Source: Sphingobacterium paludis
GTDB taxonomy: Bacteria > Bacteroidota > Bacteroidia > Sphingobacteriales > Sphingobacteriaceae
NCBI RefSeq assembly: GCF_004364125.1
Contig: NZ_SNZV01000003.1
Location: 1-64,000 of the forward strand
Direction of reading: 5' to 3'
Length of the DNA: 64,000 nt
A program made the position numbers and the translations under genes. Positions 16,465-25,964 of this stretch are shown here, piece after piece (position 1 is the first letter of the stretch; every line of letters starts with the position of its first letter). The notes beneath the pieces were generated by a model. That model did not search any database. It saw only the letters and a list, made by a program, of their open reading frames with translations, and was not told where the DNA came from.

Positions 16465-19341
16465 ATGCAACAGGTCGACAATACATTACCATTTAAATTA
16501 GTTTACGCTTTAGGAGAACATCCTTACTTGGGCTTTCTGATCGAACCCCACATCGTCCAGTTAAACCCCAACGGCTCTTACTCATTAAGCTATAAGCGTA
16601 TTTTCACCAACACCGCTGGTGATTTTGCGGCCGCATTGGACGAAACCGATCGCCAACTGATTCAACTGCTTGATGAAATAGAGCAGACAAATATCATCAA
16701 ACGATACAATAAGAAGGCCATGCGACCGGTCGATTTTTTTGGTAAAATCTTTGATCAAAAGATCTTTGCCTTCATTCGCCCCAAGATCGAACAGAAAATG
16801 CTTTCGGTATTGGCCCTTCTCCCCGGAAAACCACTCTTTCTAATGAGTAAGGATGGCTATCCCGCCGATCAGCCGCTACAGATCGCGACACAACCAACAT
16901 CTATCCTCTTTCACTTTAGACGGAATGACGAAGAAACGCGTTATTTCCCGACGCTGAAGTATGAAGGAAACAGGCTGGATTTCATGTACAAAGGCGCGCA
17001 GGTCGTGATTAATAAACAAGCTTGGCTGCTGCTGGAAAACACCCTATACCATTTTGATCAGGAAATTGACGGCAAAAAATTAAGTCCATTCCTTCAGAAA
17101 CGCTATATCGCGGTGCCACGCTCGACGGAGAAGAAGTACTTTGAAACCTTTGTAACCGGGCTGATCGAAAAGCATAATGTCTATGCGGAAGGCTTTACGA
17201 TCAAAACACACAAAGAAAATGCGACACCGCTTTTAAAGTTGTTCTATGTCTCGTCAGGGCAATCGTTTGTTCAGCTCTCCTTCTATTACGGGCCTTATGA
17301 ATTTGCATCAGGAGCGGAGTATCCCGTTACGGTAAGGCTGGAACATATCGAGGAGACGGATGATTACATCTTTCATCGCATAAAACGATCATTAGCTTGG
17401 GAGCAAAAGCAGGTGAGCTACTTGGAACAATTGGGCTTGCAAAAAAAAGATGCCTTATTTGGCAGCTATATATTTCCTCAGGAAGGTGCCAGCATTTTGG
17501 AATGGCTAAACACCCATGAAGAACAATTGCTGGCTGTTGGTTTTCTCATCAAGCAGGCAAAAGGTGATAAACGTATTATCATTGGGAAGACCACGCTTGA
17601 AATTAGCATCGAGGAAGGAAATGATTGGTTTGACATTCATGCCGTTGCCTATTTCGGAACACACGAAGTGCCCTTCATTGAGCTGCGTGAGCATATACTC
17701 AATAAAATTCGCGAGTTTCAGCTGCCTACTGGAGAAATCGCGATTATACCGGAAGAATGGTTCTCTCAATACGAGCACCTATTTCAATTTACCACAAGAA
17801 AAGACAGCTTAAAGCTTAGCAAAACGCACATTGGCTTACTTTATGAAATCTCAGAACATACGCAGATTTCTTTTCACCGAAAACTGGAACAATTGCTTAA
17901 CTTCGATCAGATCGACGAAGCCCCGCTTCCCCAGTCTTTTAAAGGTGAACTCCGCGCATACCAACGAGCAGGCTACAACTGGTTTCATTTTTTGCAGCAT
18001 TATAAATTTGGCGGATGCCTGGCCGATGACATGGGCTTGGGTAAGACCGTACAAACTTTAGCTTTGCTCCAACAGCAGAAGGAGATGCTTCATAAAACCG
18101 ACCAAACGAAAGTATCGCTATTGATCCTCCCAACCTCCCTCATCTATAACTGGCAAAAAGAAGCGGAAAAATTTGCACCGGAGCTGCGTTTGCTGATCCA
18201 TGCCGGGAGCAATCGATTACGCGACCCATTTGGCTTCTCGCATTTTGACTTGATCATTACCACCTATGGCATAGCGCGTAGCGACGAACAATTGTTCAGC
18301 AAGTTCTTTTTTAACTACATTATTCTGGATGAAAGTCAGCATATTAAAAATCCAACATCCAAATCATTCAAAGCAATTAAAGCCTTAAAAAGCCGTAATA
18401 AATTAGCGCTTAGTGGTACACCAATAGAAAATTCTGTAGGCGATATTTGGTCGCAAATGCATTTCGCAAACCCAGGCTTGCTGGGGTCGTACAGTTATTT
18501 TCAAAAGGAATTTGTGACACCCATCGAAAAGAAGAAAGACGAAGATAAAGCAACCCGCCTACAGGCGATCATCAAACCATTTATCTTACGCCGCACGAAA
18601 GATCAGGTCGCGAAAGAACTACCGCCGAAAACGGAACAAACGATTTACTGTGAGATGCTTGAGGAACAAGCGGAACTGTATGAAAGCACCAAATCAGAAT
18701 ACCGAAATGCCATACTCGACAATGCGTTGAAGCAAAACGGCAAGGGGAACCAGATTATCTTGCTGCAGGGTTTAACGAAATTACGGCAGATTGCCAATCA
18801 CCCGCACATGCTTGGCGAGGACCACGCGCTTCCGTCGGGAAAATTTGAAACGGTGGTCGAAATGATCAACTCCGTTTCGGCAGAAGGACATAAAGTGCTC
18901 ATTTTTTCGCAATTCGTAAAACACCTGCATTTGTTTAGAACGTATTTCGAAGCGAAGAACATGTCCTATGCCTATCTGGATGGCAGCACCCGCGATCGTG
19001 CTGAAGCCGTTTCTACGTTCAAAGAGAACCCGGGCACGAATCTCTTCCTAATCTCTATCAAGGCCGGAGGCGTAGGCCTTAACCTAACCGAAGCCGATTA
19101 CGTATTCATTCTAGACCCTTGGTGGAATCCTGCTGTAGAACAGCAGGCTGTAGACCGCTCACATCGCATCGGACAAACGAAAAATGTATTTATCTATAAA
19201 TTCATTAGTAAGGATACCGTCGAAGAGAAGATATTAGCACTTCAAAACCGCAAGAAAGCAATATCTTCTACATTGATCACCACAGAAGAGAGCTTTGTGA
19301 AATCGCTTTCCACAGAAGATATACAGGAATTGTTACGCTAG
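16465..19341 (+). CDS. SNF2-family DEAD/DEAH-type helicase
   Basis: This 958-residue ATP-dependent DNA translocase has a long N-terminal region of about 470 residues without a recognised motif. The SNF2 ATPase core follows: Walker A DDMGLGKTVQ (Lys527), a DESQ box at 622-625 in place of DEAH, SGTPIEN motif III, and the C-terminal helicase lobe with DGSTRDRAEAV, GGVGLNLTEADYV and motif VI QAVDRSHRIGQ. The start at 16465 (MQQVDNTL) was preferred to 16393, because the upstream residues lie within hairpins and lack family character. Role in transcription or repair is not evident from its neighbours. Confidence 0.93.
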   Translation: MQQVDNTLPFKLVYALGEHPYLGFLIEPHIVQLNPNGSYSLSYKRIFTNTAGDFAAALDETDRQLIQLLDEIEQTNIIKRYNKKAMRPVDFFGKIFDQKIFAFIRPKIEQKMLSVLALLPGKPLFLMSKDGYPADQPLQIATQPTSILFHFRRNDEETRYFPTLKYEGNRLDFMYKGAQVVINKQAWLLLENTLYHFDQEIDGKKLSPFLQKRYIAVPRSTEKKYFETFVTGLIEKHNVYAEGFTIKTHKENATPLLKLFYVSSGQSFVQLSFYYGPYEFASGAEYPVTVRLEHIEETDDYIFHRIKRSLAWEQKQVSYLEQLGLQKKDALFGSYIFPQEGASILEWLNTHEEQLLAVGFLIKQAKGDKRIIIGKTTLEISIEEGNDWFDIHAVAYFGTHEVPFIELREHILNKIREFQLPTGEIAIIPEEWFSQYEHLFQFTTRKDSLKLSKTHIGLLYEISEHTQISFHRKLEQLLNFDQIDEAPLPQSFKGELRAYQRAGYNWFHFLQHYKFGGCLADDMGLGKTVQTLALLQQQKEMLHKTDQTKVSLLILPTSLIYNWQKEAEKFAPELRLLIHAGSNRLRDPFGFSHFDLIITTYGIARSDEQLFSKFFFNYIILDESQHIKNPTSKSFKAIKALKSRNKLALSGTPIENSVGDIWSQMHFANPGLLGSYSYFQKEFVTPIEKKKDEDKATRLQAIIKPFILRRTKDQVAKELPPKTEQTIYCEMLEEQAELYESTKSEYRNAILDNALKQNGKGNQIILLQGLTKLRQIANHPHMLGEDHALPSGKFETVVEMINSVSAEGHKVLIFSQFVKHLHLFRTYFEAKNMSYAYLDGSTRDRAEAVSTFKENPGTNLFLISIKAGGVGLNLTEADYVFILDPWWNPAVEQQAVDRSHRIGQTKNVFIYKFISKDTVEEKILALQNRKKAISSTLITTEESFVKSLSTEDIQELLR

Positions 19342-19372
19342 CGGCAATGTTGACTTCGGCCGGCCACTAGCG
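19336..19372. terminator. Possible bidirectional terminator between the SNF2 gene and the pigment operon
   Basis: The two convergent genes are 25 bases apart. CGCTAGCGGC (19336-19345) pairs with GCCACTAGCG (19363-19372) with one mismatch. It includes both stop codons but has no clear T-run. Confidence 0.35.
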
Positions 19373-20662
19373 TTTGTCAATAAAAGTAATAGGCTTTCGG
19401 CTCATGGGATTAAAGATTATCTTTTGCAACTCTTCCGCGGCACGCCATTCTATACGGGGGGTAACGCGCAGCTTAGCGCGAAAATGATCTTTAATATCGG
19501 ACAAGAGCTCATCTGATGGATTTTTAGCGCTGATATATACGACAATCTCATCCGTTCCGATAGCATTGCCTAGTATCTCGATGACATGCTGGTCAATTTG
19601 CGGAAAACCCGCTAAAAGATCATGCATGGCTGGTGGATACAAGGTGGTACCCTTATATTTAACCATATGCTGTTTACGCCCTTCTACCGGGCCAATCCGG
19701 TAGGTATTGCGCCCACATGTGCACGGTTCGCTATAGCGCCTAACCACGTCGCCAGTTTTAAAGCGAAGCAATGGAACAGCCTGTACACCGAGCGTGGTAA
19801 TCACAAGCTCACCGCTTTCGCCGTCAGGAACAGGGTTTTCGAATTCATCAAGCACCTCCGTGATGATAAGATCTTCATGTACATGCCCTCCCTGAAACGC
19901 AGCACATTCGGTAAACGCCGCGCCCATCTCTGTCGATGCATAGGTAGAATGCAGGTGTATCGGCCATTTTTCTCGGATGCGCTTCGTTAACAGCGTATCT
20001 TGAAGATGCTGATCGCGCAAGGACTCGCCGATGCAAAGCACACGCTCTACGCTGCTATTTCGATAATCTATACCATGTTGTTCTGCATATTCAATCATCT
20101 TCAAGAGGAATGACGGAACAGCGATCAAAAAACGAGGCTTGTATTGTAAAATAGAATCCCATTGCATTTGAGGTACGCCGGAACCCACGCGCAAAATACC
20201 GGCTCCCAACTTACGCAAGCCTAAAAAATAAGCAAGCCCAGCCATAAAGCGTCGATCCATCGTCGTCATCAGCTGTACGATGTCACCTTTCGCTATACCT
20301 ATCGTTCTAAAGGAACGACTTTCATTGTAGGCCAAACGCTCCAGATCGTGCTCTGTAAGGCCGAACGAGACCGGACGCCCCAACGTGCCGGATGTGGAAC
20401 AATAGTCAATGACCTCGCTCGGTTCTACGCAGAAAAATTCTTCGTTATGCTGTTGTATGTCGTCTTTGCTTGTCGTAGGAATACGGGAGAGATCTTCCAA
20501 TGTCTGGATACGCGATACATCAATCTCGTGCTTAGCAAAAAGTGCCCGGTAATACGGGGATTTTTCGTTCAGATAATGTAGTTGCCTTCGCAACAGTTCT
20601 TCCTGATAAGCTTTTATCTCGACAGCTGTTTGCCTCTCCATCGCCATTTCTTCCATTTTCAT
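19367..20662 (-). CDS. PaaK-like AMP-forming ligase of the pigment cluster
   Basis: This 431-residue member of the phenylacetate-CoA ligase/AMP-binding family shows the nucleotide loop STSGTLGRP (about 89-97), STYASTEMGAAF, the FKTGDVVRRY motif and a PCTCGRN cysteine motif usual in PaaK-type enzymes. In a flexirubin cluster it would adenylate the aromatic starter acid (4-coumarate from the ammonia-lyase) and load it onto an acyl carrier protein or CoA. The substrate is inferred from context. It is the last gene of the cluster and the only one preceded by a gap over 100 bases (120 bases), so it may have its own promoter. Several ATGs near the start make the exact N-terminus uncertain. Confidence 0.88.
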   Translation of the reverse strand: MKMEEMAMERQTAVEIKAYQEELLRRQLHYLNEKSPYYRALFAKHEIDVSRIQTLEDLSRIPTTSKDDIQQHNEEFFCVEPSEVIDYCSTSGTLGRPVSFGLTEHDLERLAYNESRSFRTIGIAKGDIVQLMTTMDRRFMAGLAYFLGLRKLGAGILRVGSGVPQMQWDSILQYKPRFLIAVPSFLLKMIEYAEQHGIDYRNSSVERVLCIGESLRDQHLQDTLLTKRIREKWPIHLHSTYASTEMGAAFTECAAFQGGHVHEDLIITEVLDEFENPVPDGESGELVITTLGVQAVPLLRFKTGDVVRRYSEPCTCGRNTYRIGPVEGRKQHMVKYKGTTLYPPAMHDLLAGFPQIDQHVIEILGNAIGTDEIVVYISAKNPSDELLSDIKDHFRAKLRVTPRIEWRAAEELQKIIFNPMSRKPITFIDKR

Positions 20663-20782
20663 ATTTTTTGCTAGCCCGCATGTAAGGCTAAGAATTTTTG
20701 TTAAAAGCCCTCAAAACACATGCTCTGTGAAGATATAAAAATCTTCTTACATACCTCATACCGGAAATCTTATTGCGCGTAA
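20663..20782 (-). promoter_or_regulatory. Only large gap inside the pigment gene run
   Basis: A 6-bp hairpin (GAAGAT / ATCTTC, near 20729-20746) and a TTTTG box further toward the ligase lie here. No good TAnnTTTG box is seen. The gap may hold a weak promoter or an attenuator that sets ligase expression apart from the rest. Confidence 0.3.
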
Positions 20783-22327
20783 CTACAGATCTGTTTCTTG
20801 ACTTGTTGCAGCTTTGATTTTTTCGAATAGATACGACTTTCCCAATATCTCGGAGCAGGTCGCCATCGCACCAACGGTAACTCCTAATATGCCGTGCATG
20901 TACACCGCATGGCCGGTCATATAGAGATTATCTATTTTCGTTTTGGGAGAGATGAAGGTTTTCAGCGGATCGTTTGCATCTTTTTGATGTCCATAGAGAT
21001 TCCCTCTATGCACGCCGATGTAGTCACGGTAAGACAAGGGTGTTGATACGTACTGCTGGGCAACGCTGTCGCGCAGGCCAGGCAAATGCACGCTCGCTTT
21101 GTCGAGTAATTGCTGGGCTTTTTCATGTTTAAAAGCGGCATAGCTTTCACCACGCGAATCAGGGCTTACCGCCGTATTGAAACTATTTTCCCATGCTTTT
21201 ACTTCGTCGAAATGCATGTAGGTAAGGATCGTTATCGTATCGGCGTATTCAGGTTGTGCTGGATCCGCAGTCATAGACAGCATAAACATCGTTGGCCAAT
21301 CAGCTGGCGCGTAGCGCGTCGCTGTCCACACGGACTCGACACTATCGTGATAATACAGGTTTTGGGCCTGATAGCGTACTGCCTTTGGTTTGAGCACAAG
21401 GTGCAAACTAAAACAAGAGGTGGTAACCGGTAGATTTTGGATACGATCAAAATAGCTGCTTCGGAAATGAGATCTCCCGACGAGCTCTAGGGCGCGCTTG
21501 GGGTCAATATTCAAGACAAAAAGATCGGCGACAAAGCGCTTCTTATGTTGGGTGCTTACACTCGCAATTTTACCCGCCTCCGTTTCCACGGCCAAAACTT
21601 CGGCACGGTTGATCGCCACGCCACCAAGGTTCCGCAATTCTTTAACAAGCAATTTACTGATTTGACTTCCGCCAACCCTACAACGATAAGCACTAAGCAG
21701 GTACGAATTTACTGCAAGGGCATGAACATAAAAGGGTGTTTTATCATCGTCTCCAGCATATAAAAAATTGTTGCCGATCAAAACTGCACGTAGTGTTTCG
21801 TTGCTTGTCAACGCTTCCATATAGGCCTTCACACTCTGCTGCATAACCGCCGATTTGTATCCTTCACCCTCCGCTACGTAATACAGCGGAAAGGCATGGC
21901 AGGTGTATTCTAAATCGTCGACGTACTGCGCGAGTGCAGCGCGCTCGGCGGGAAAAGACGCAGCAAGATGTTCTATAAAAGCCCCGTAGCCTTGCGCAAT
22001 GGGATAGCTTGCAGCCTCATCGCCAAATAAAATACGATCAAAAACAACCGGCATCTGCTGGAGCTGCAAGCGCGGCATAATACCGAGGTACGAAAAATAT
22101 TGGAAAAGATTTTGTCCGGGCGCAAGCCCCCCAATGTAGTGTACACCGGTATCAAAAAGCTTTTTGTTGCGGGCAAAAGTCTGGAGGTTTCCGCCAAACT
22201 GATTGTTTTTTTCCAATACACAAACGCGTTTCCCCTCTTTTGCTAAAGTGACTGCCGTAACCAAGCCGCCTAGGCCACTACCAACGATGACAACATCATA
22301 TTTCTCTTGATCCGGATTGTTTTTCAT
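20783..22327 (-). CDS. FAD-dependent retinol 13,14-reductase/phytoene desaturase-like oxidoreductase
   Basis: The 514-residue protein begins with a dinucleotide-binding fold VVIVGSGLGGLVTAVTLA followed by VLEKNNQFGGNLQTF, the pattern of CrtI and all-trans-retinol 13,14-reductase relatives. The C-terminal flavin segment YMTGHAVYMHGILGVTVGA is also present. Such enzymes reduce or desaturate conjugated polyenes, which suits a polyene pigment, but whether it saturates, desaturates or isomerises here cannot be told. Its start overlaps the end of the MMPL fusion gene by 32 bases. Confidence 0.87.
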   Translation of the reverse strand: MKNNPDQEKYDVVIVGSGLGGLVTAVTLAKEGKRVCVLEKNNQFGGNLQTFARNKKLFDTGVHYIGGLAPGQNLFQYFSYLGIMPRLQLQQMPVVFDRILFGDEAASYPIAQGYGAFIEHLAASFPAERAALAQYVDDLEYTCHAFPLYYVAEGEGYKSAVMQQSVKAYMEALTSNETLRAVLIGNNFLYAGDDDKTPFYVHALAVNSYLLSAYRCRVGGSQISKLLVKELRNLGGVAINRAEVLAVETEAGKIASVSTQHKKRFVADLFVLNIDPKRALELVGRSHFRSSYFDRIQNLPVTTSCFSLHLVLKPKAVRYQAQNLYYHDSVESVWTATRYAPADWPTMFMLSMTADPAQPEYADTITILTYMHFDEVKAWENSFNTAVSPDSRGESYAAFKHEKAQQLLDKASVHLPGLRDSVAQQYVSTPLSYRDYIGVHRGNLYGHQKDANDPLKTFISPKTKIDNLYMTGHAVYMHGILGVTVGAMATCSEILGKSYLFEKIKAATSQETDL

Positions 22328-25300
22328 AGCGTATCAGCGTTGCGTTTAGCGTTACCGATTTCCAACCTTCATTTTGTAGCAGCGCTTCTTCCTTAAAAGT
22401 ATATATTTCTTGAAATTCTCGCAATAGACCAACCGGAAAAAGAGCGAGGTCTGTCTCCGGATGTATCACCAATGTTTCTGCATCGCAAGCCCTAATACCT
22501 GAAAACCGAACCTGTCGCTGCTGCTGCCAATAGATACTACTTGCCACGGAACGCTTCTCTTCGTCTTGAATAAATCCAAGGATATGACGTCTGCCTTGTT
22601 GCAGCGATAACAGGTAATCAAAATGTCCATGCGTATCGGAGTAGTGAGCAATTTTTATCTGATCGGAGAGATACGCATCAAGCATGCGGTAATATTTCGC
22701 ATACTGCTCGAAATCCTTTTTTACGGCATACACAATATCTTCATCTTTGAAATAATACGCTAACAGCAGTTTGTTCTTGAAGTAATTTGCATCTTCAATC
22801 TGATAGCGCCACTCCTTATATTGCTTGCGAAAGTAACTGTTGATACGCTTCGTACGACCAACGTAGTCATTCCCAAAACGCTGATCGTTTGGCGAAATAC
22901 GGTCACCGATAACCGGGTTGAGTGCGCCTCCAAAGATCATCATATCGCCTTTGGGTAATACATCAGCATTGCCAAGTAAATAGACCGGAACGATATCCAG
23001 GTTAAATTCTTGTGCGAGGTAGAATGCTCCTTTATGAAAACGCTTGACCACATTAGTATACGATCGCGTGCCTTCCGGAAACACAATTAGTGAATAGCCC
23101 GCATCTACTTTATCTTTCAACACATTCTTGCCATTTTCCAAGCCTTGGCTTACAGGATAGAAACCTAAAGCTTTCACAGCACGCCCAAAAATTGGCGAGT
23201 TCCACACCCAATCGTTCACCAGAAAGATCCCTTTGGGGATCAGCATACCCAAAGATAAGGTGTCTAAAAAAGAACTATGGTTGGCGATGATCACGGCAGG
23301 TTTGCGAAACGACTCTTGATAGGGATTCCAAGTTTTGTTCGCTGTACGCGGATCCATATATAAAACAGACTTCATAAAAAGCGCCATTAGCTTTCTAAAG
23401 ATGTAGTCTTTTCGTTCCGCTGTCCATGGCAGAATCATCAAAATGGTTCGACATAGAAACGACAGAATGATGGTGCCAAGCCCATAGTACACAAAAAATA
23501 ACGTCGAAAACAACAGTGTCGTGATCGTAAAGGGAGATTTTCCCTGCTTCGCCCGGTTAGAAATAAAAAACCGAAATAAGATGGGGTAAAACACGAAGGT
23601 AATAACAACCGCTGCGAAAACCCCGATGAGGGATACCGACGCGATGGACAGCAAAGCCGGATGCTTTGCAAAAATAAGTGCGCCGATAGCCAATATCGTC
23701 GTAAGCACAGCCAACAGGATGGATGTTCGATAGGTTTGCAATTCATCTTTGCCTGTGCTGTACTGCTTTTGCAGTGCCGCCGTCATAAAAATGCTGAAGT
23801 CTACGCCGTGTCCGAAAACCAGCGTACACACAATCGCGCTAAAGATATTAAACTCCAAACCGAATAGGCCCATCAGCCCGGCAGTCATCAACCCCGTTAA
23901 AGCGATGGGGATAGCGCTCAGTAGCACTAATTCTACGCGCCGGAAAAACACCCATAAGATCAGCAGTACGGCGATGAACGAATAACCAATAAGGCGATTA
24001 AAATCGTCTCGTAACTGCCCAAGGAAACGTTCGTTCAAGTTTTGCCGATCGACCACCAAAACATCATTGGTTTTTTCGATCTTTTGTAAAAAAGTATCCC
24101 GCTGATCGGGGTCGACCTTCACCAACGTCGATATCGTATAGAAGCCATCACGAGCAGCCATAAAATCGCCAGCCCCCAAAAAATTGGCTTCCATCAACCC
24201 ATCGAAGGTAAGCCCAGGTTGTTTACTGTTCAAGCGTGCGTAAAATTCATCGTGTGTATCTGGCGCGAAGTCATACTGTTGTCCTGCTGCTACCAGGCGA
24301 GAGCGCAGATCAGAAATGCGCGCGCTTGTCCAAAAGGATTGCCAAGCTTGGATATGCCTATGTTGAGCAGTTTCTGCAAGCGGCACCGCTGTTAGCCCGG
24401 AATAATTTAAAATTTCCCCGGCTTGCTTTGCCCGGGTCAGAGAAACGTAAAGTTGATCAGCCTTCCGTGCAACCTGCTGAAAGCTGTCTCCAGTGGCTAC
24501 AAGATAAAGCGACTTGGATGAGGTATTGAGTAGTGAATCCAATTTCTGCTCCGCTTTACGCAAATCTTCCGGCATGAAGTTTAACGCGGCTAAGTTGTTA
24601 TTGTAACCGACCCACCTGCTACTGAACACACTTATAACGAGCAGCAGCACACAGATCGCGATCAGCGGCTTGTTACGCTCAAACGAAAAGGCAGCGATTT
24701 TATCGATCAACGAATTGTATCGAAGCTCCTTTTTCGGTCGGTAAAGGTGAGGAATGATAAGCAATGTGAATACCGCAGAGGAGAAAATACAGATCGACGC
24801 AAATATACCAAGGTCAATAAGGGCGGATGAGTGCACAAAGAGCAGGCAGATAAACGCCACCGCATTAGTAGCGCCACTCATCAAAAGCGGACGTGTCAAT
24901 TCCTTATAGAGCGTCTTTACATCGGCCGATTTCTTAAAATGTGTCAACACGTGTAGCGTGTAATCAATGGTAATACCTAGCAGTACAGCGGCGATACTGA
25001 GCGAAATGGCGGAGATCACTGGTTTATACATATACAAGCAAGCCAATGAAAAGGCCACGGCAAATATGGTCGGTATAAATACCAGGACAGGGATGTATAT
25101 CTTTCGGTAAAAAAAGACCAATAGTACCATCAGCACCGCTGTGGAGATCAAAACCGTTGTTGAGATATCATGCTTTATCTGCTTAGCGTTTGCCACGGCA
25201 ACAACGCTGGAGCCGTAATACGATATAGACTGCTTGGCAAACTTTTTTTGAAGATCTTCACGAAGCGACTCCAGATAAGCGACTAAGGCCGTATTGTGTT

Positions 25301-25964
25301 CCGTATCAGCTCCTTGAAAAACCGGATCGAGAAACAACAGGACTTTGCTGCTATCTTTACTGGCGATGAAGCCGTCAAGCAATATAAAATGCTCGCCGAT
25401 ACCCTGCCCACGGAGCTCTTGCAAGGCAATAAACCCTATCCCTAACGGATCTTTCTGAATAAATCGGCTTGTCACGAATCCGGTCGGTGCCATCAATGCT
25501 CGATAATTTCCGGCCGTTCGCTGCACGACAGAGTCCGGTTGAATACGCTGCTCAATCGTGGCGTAGGACGATGAGTCTAAAAAATACGGCAGGTTTCGGT
25601 ATACAAAATCATAACTTTCTTCCACCTCGTCCTGCCCTACTTTGCCCGAGATACCTTTTATAAATGCGGTGTCGCGACCCAAGGAATCTATGAACGCATC
25701 CGCCATCGCCGTTAGACGATGTGTTGCTATAGCCCCCTCGACTTCGAAAATGACGGTAACTTTATCGGAGAAGTTAAGCTGTTTCAATGCTCTGGATAGT
25801 TCATCAGCATCTTCGTTTTTGGGCAGTATTTGGGTAATATCTTCTTCAAATCGAATCTGCACAGCCAGAAAGCTACAGCCTATTAAAAAAACGAGTGCGC
25901 AGATCGCAGCGAGCAATTTACGCCTTTGTACGGCTGTATAGATATGGTAGAATAGCGCTTCCAT
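22296..25964 (-). CDS. Trifunctional MMPL transporter / PlsC acyltransferase / methyltransferase-like protein
   Basis: Three parts are fused in 1222 residues. Residues 1 to about 830 form an RND-superfamily MMPL exporter: a first membrane segment, a periplasmic domain, five to six helices, then a repeat of the same layout. Residues about 870-1075 form a PlsC-type lysophospholipid acyltransferase with HX4D (His896-Asp901 in NHSSFLD) and the FPEGTRS motif (Glu964). Residues about 1085-1222 resemble a class I methyltransferase fold, but the SAM loop reads SDTHGHF instead of a Gly-rich GxGxG. The likely role is to acylate or handle the pigment lipid and move it across the inner membrane. It abuts the glycosyltransferase gene (1-base overlap). 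Confidence 0.92.
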   Translation of the reverse strand: MEALFYHIYTAVQRRKLLAAICALVFLIGCSFLAVQIRFEEDITQILPKNEDADELSRALKQLNFSDKVTVIFEVEGAIATHRLTAMADAFIDSLGRDTAFIKGISGKVGQDEVEESYDFVYRNLPYFLDSSSYATIEQRIQPDSVVQRTAGNYRALMAPTGFVTSRFIQKDPLGIGFIALQELRGQGIGEHFILLDGFIASKDSSKVLLFLDPVFQGADTEHNTALVAYLESLREDLQKKFAKQSISYYGSSVVAVANAKQIKHDISTTVLISTAVLMVLLVFFYRKIYIPVLVFIPTIFAVAFSLACLYMYKPVISAISLSIAAVLLGITIDYTLHVLTHFKKSADVKTLYKELTRPLLMSGATNAVAFICLLFVHSSALIDLGIFASICIFSSAVFTLLIIPHLYRPKKELRYNSLIDKIAAFSFERNKPLIAICVLLLVISVFSSRWVGYNNNLAALNFMPEDLRKAEQKLDSLLNTSSKSLYLVATGDSFQQVARKADQLYVSLTRAKQAGEILNYSGLTAVPLAETAQHRHIQAWQSFWTSARISDLRSRLVAAGQQYDFAPDTHDEFYARLNSKQPGLTFDGLMEANFLGAGDFMAARDGFYTISTLVKVDPDQRDTFLQKIEKTNDVLVVDRQNLNERFLGQLRDDFNRLIGYSFIAVLLILWVFFRRVELVLLSAIPIALTGLMTAGLMGLFGLEFNIFSAIVCTLVFGHGVDFSIFMTAALQKQYSTGKDELQTYRTSILLAVLTTILAIGALIFAKHPALLSIASVSLIGVFAAVVITFVFYPILFRFFISNRAKQGKSPFTITTLLFSTLFFVYYGLGTIILSFLCRTILMILPWTAERKDYIFRKLMALFMKSVLYMDPRTANKTWNPYQESFRKPAVIIANHSSFLDTLSLGMLIPKGIFLVNDWVWNSPIFGRAVKALGFYPVSQGLENGKNVLKDKVDAGYSLIVFPEGTRSYTNVVKRFHKGAFYLAQEFNLDIVPVYLLGNADVLPKGDMMIFGGALNPVIGDRISPNDQRFGNDYVGRTKRINSYFRKQYKEWRYQIEDANYFKNKLLLAYYFKDEDIVYAVKKDFEQYAKYYRMLDAYLSDQIKIAHYSDTHGHFDYLLSLQQGRRHILGFIQDEEKRSVASSIYWQQQRQVRFSGIRACDAETLVIHPETDLALFPVGLLREFQEIYTFKEEALLQNEGWKSVTLNATLIRYEKQSGSREI

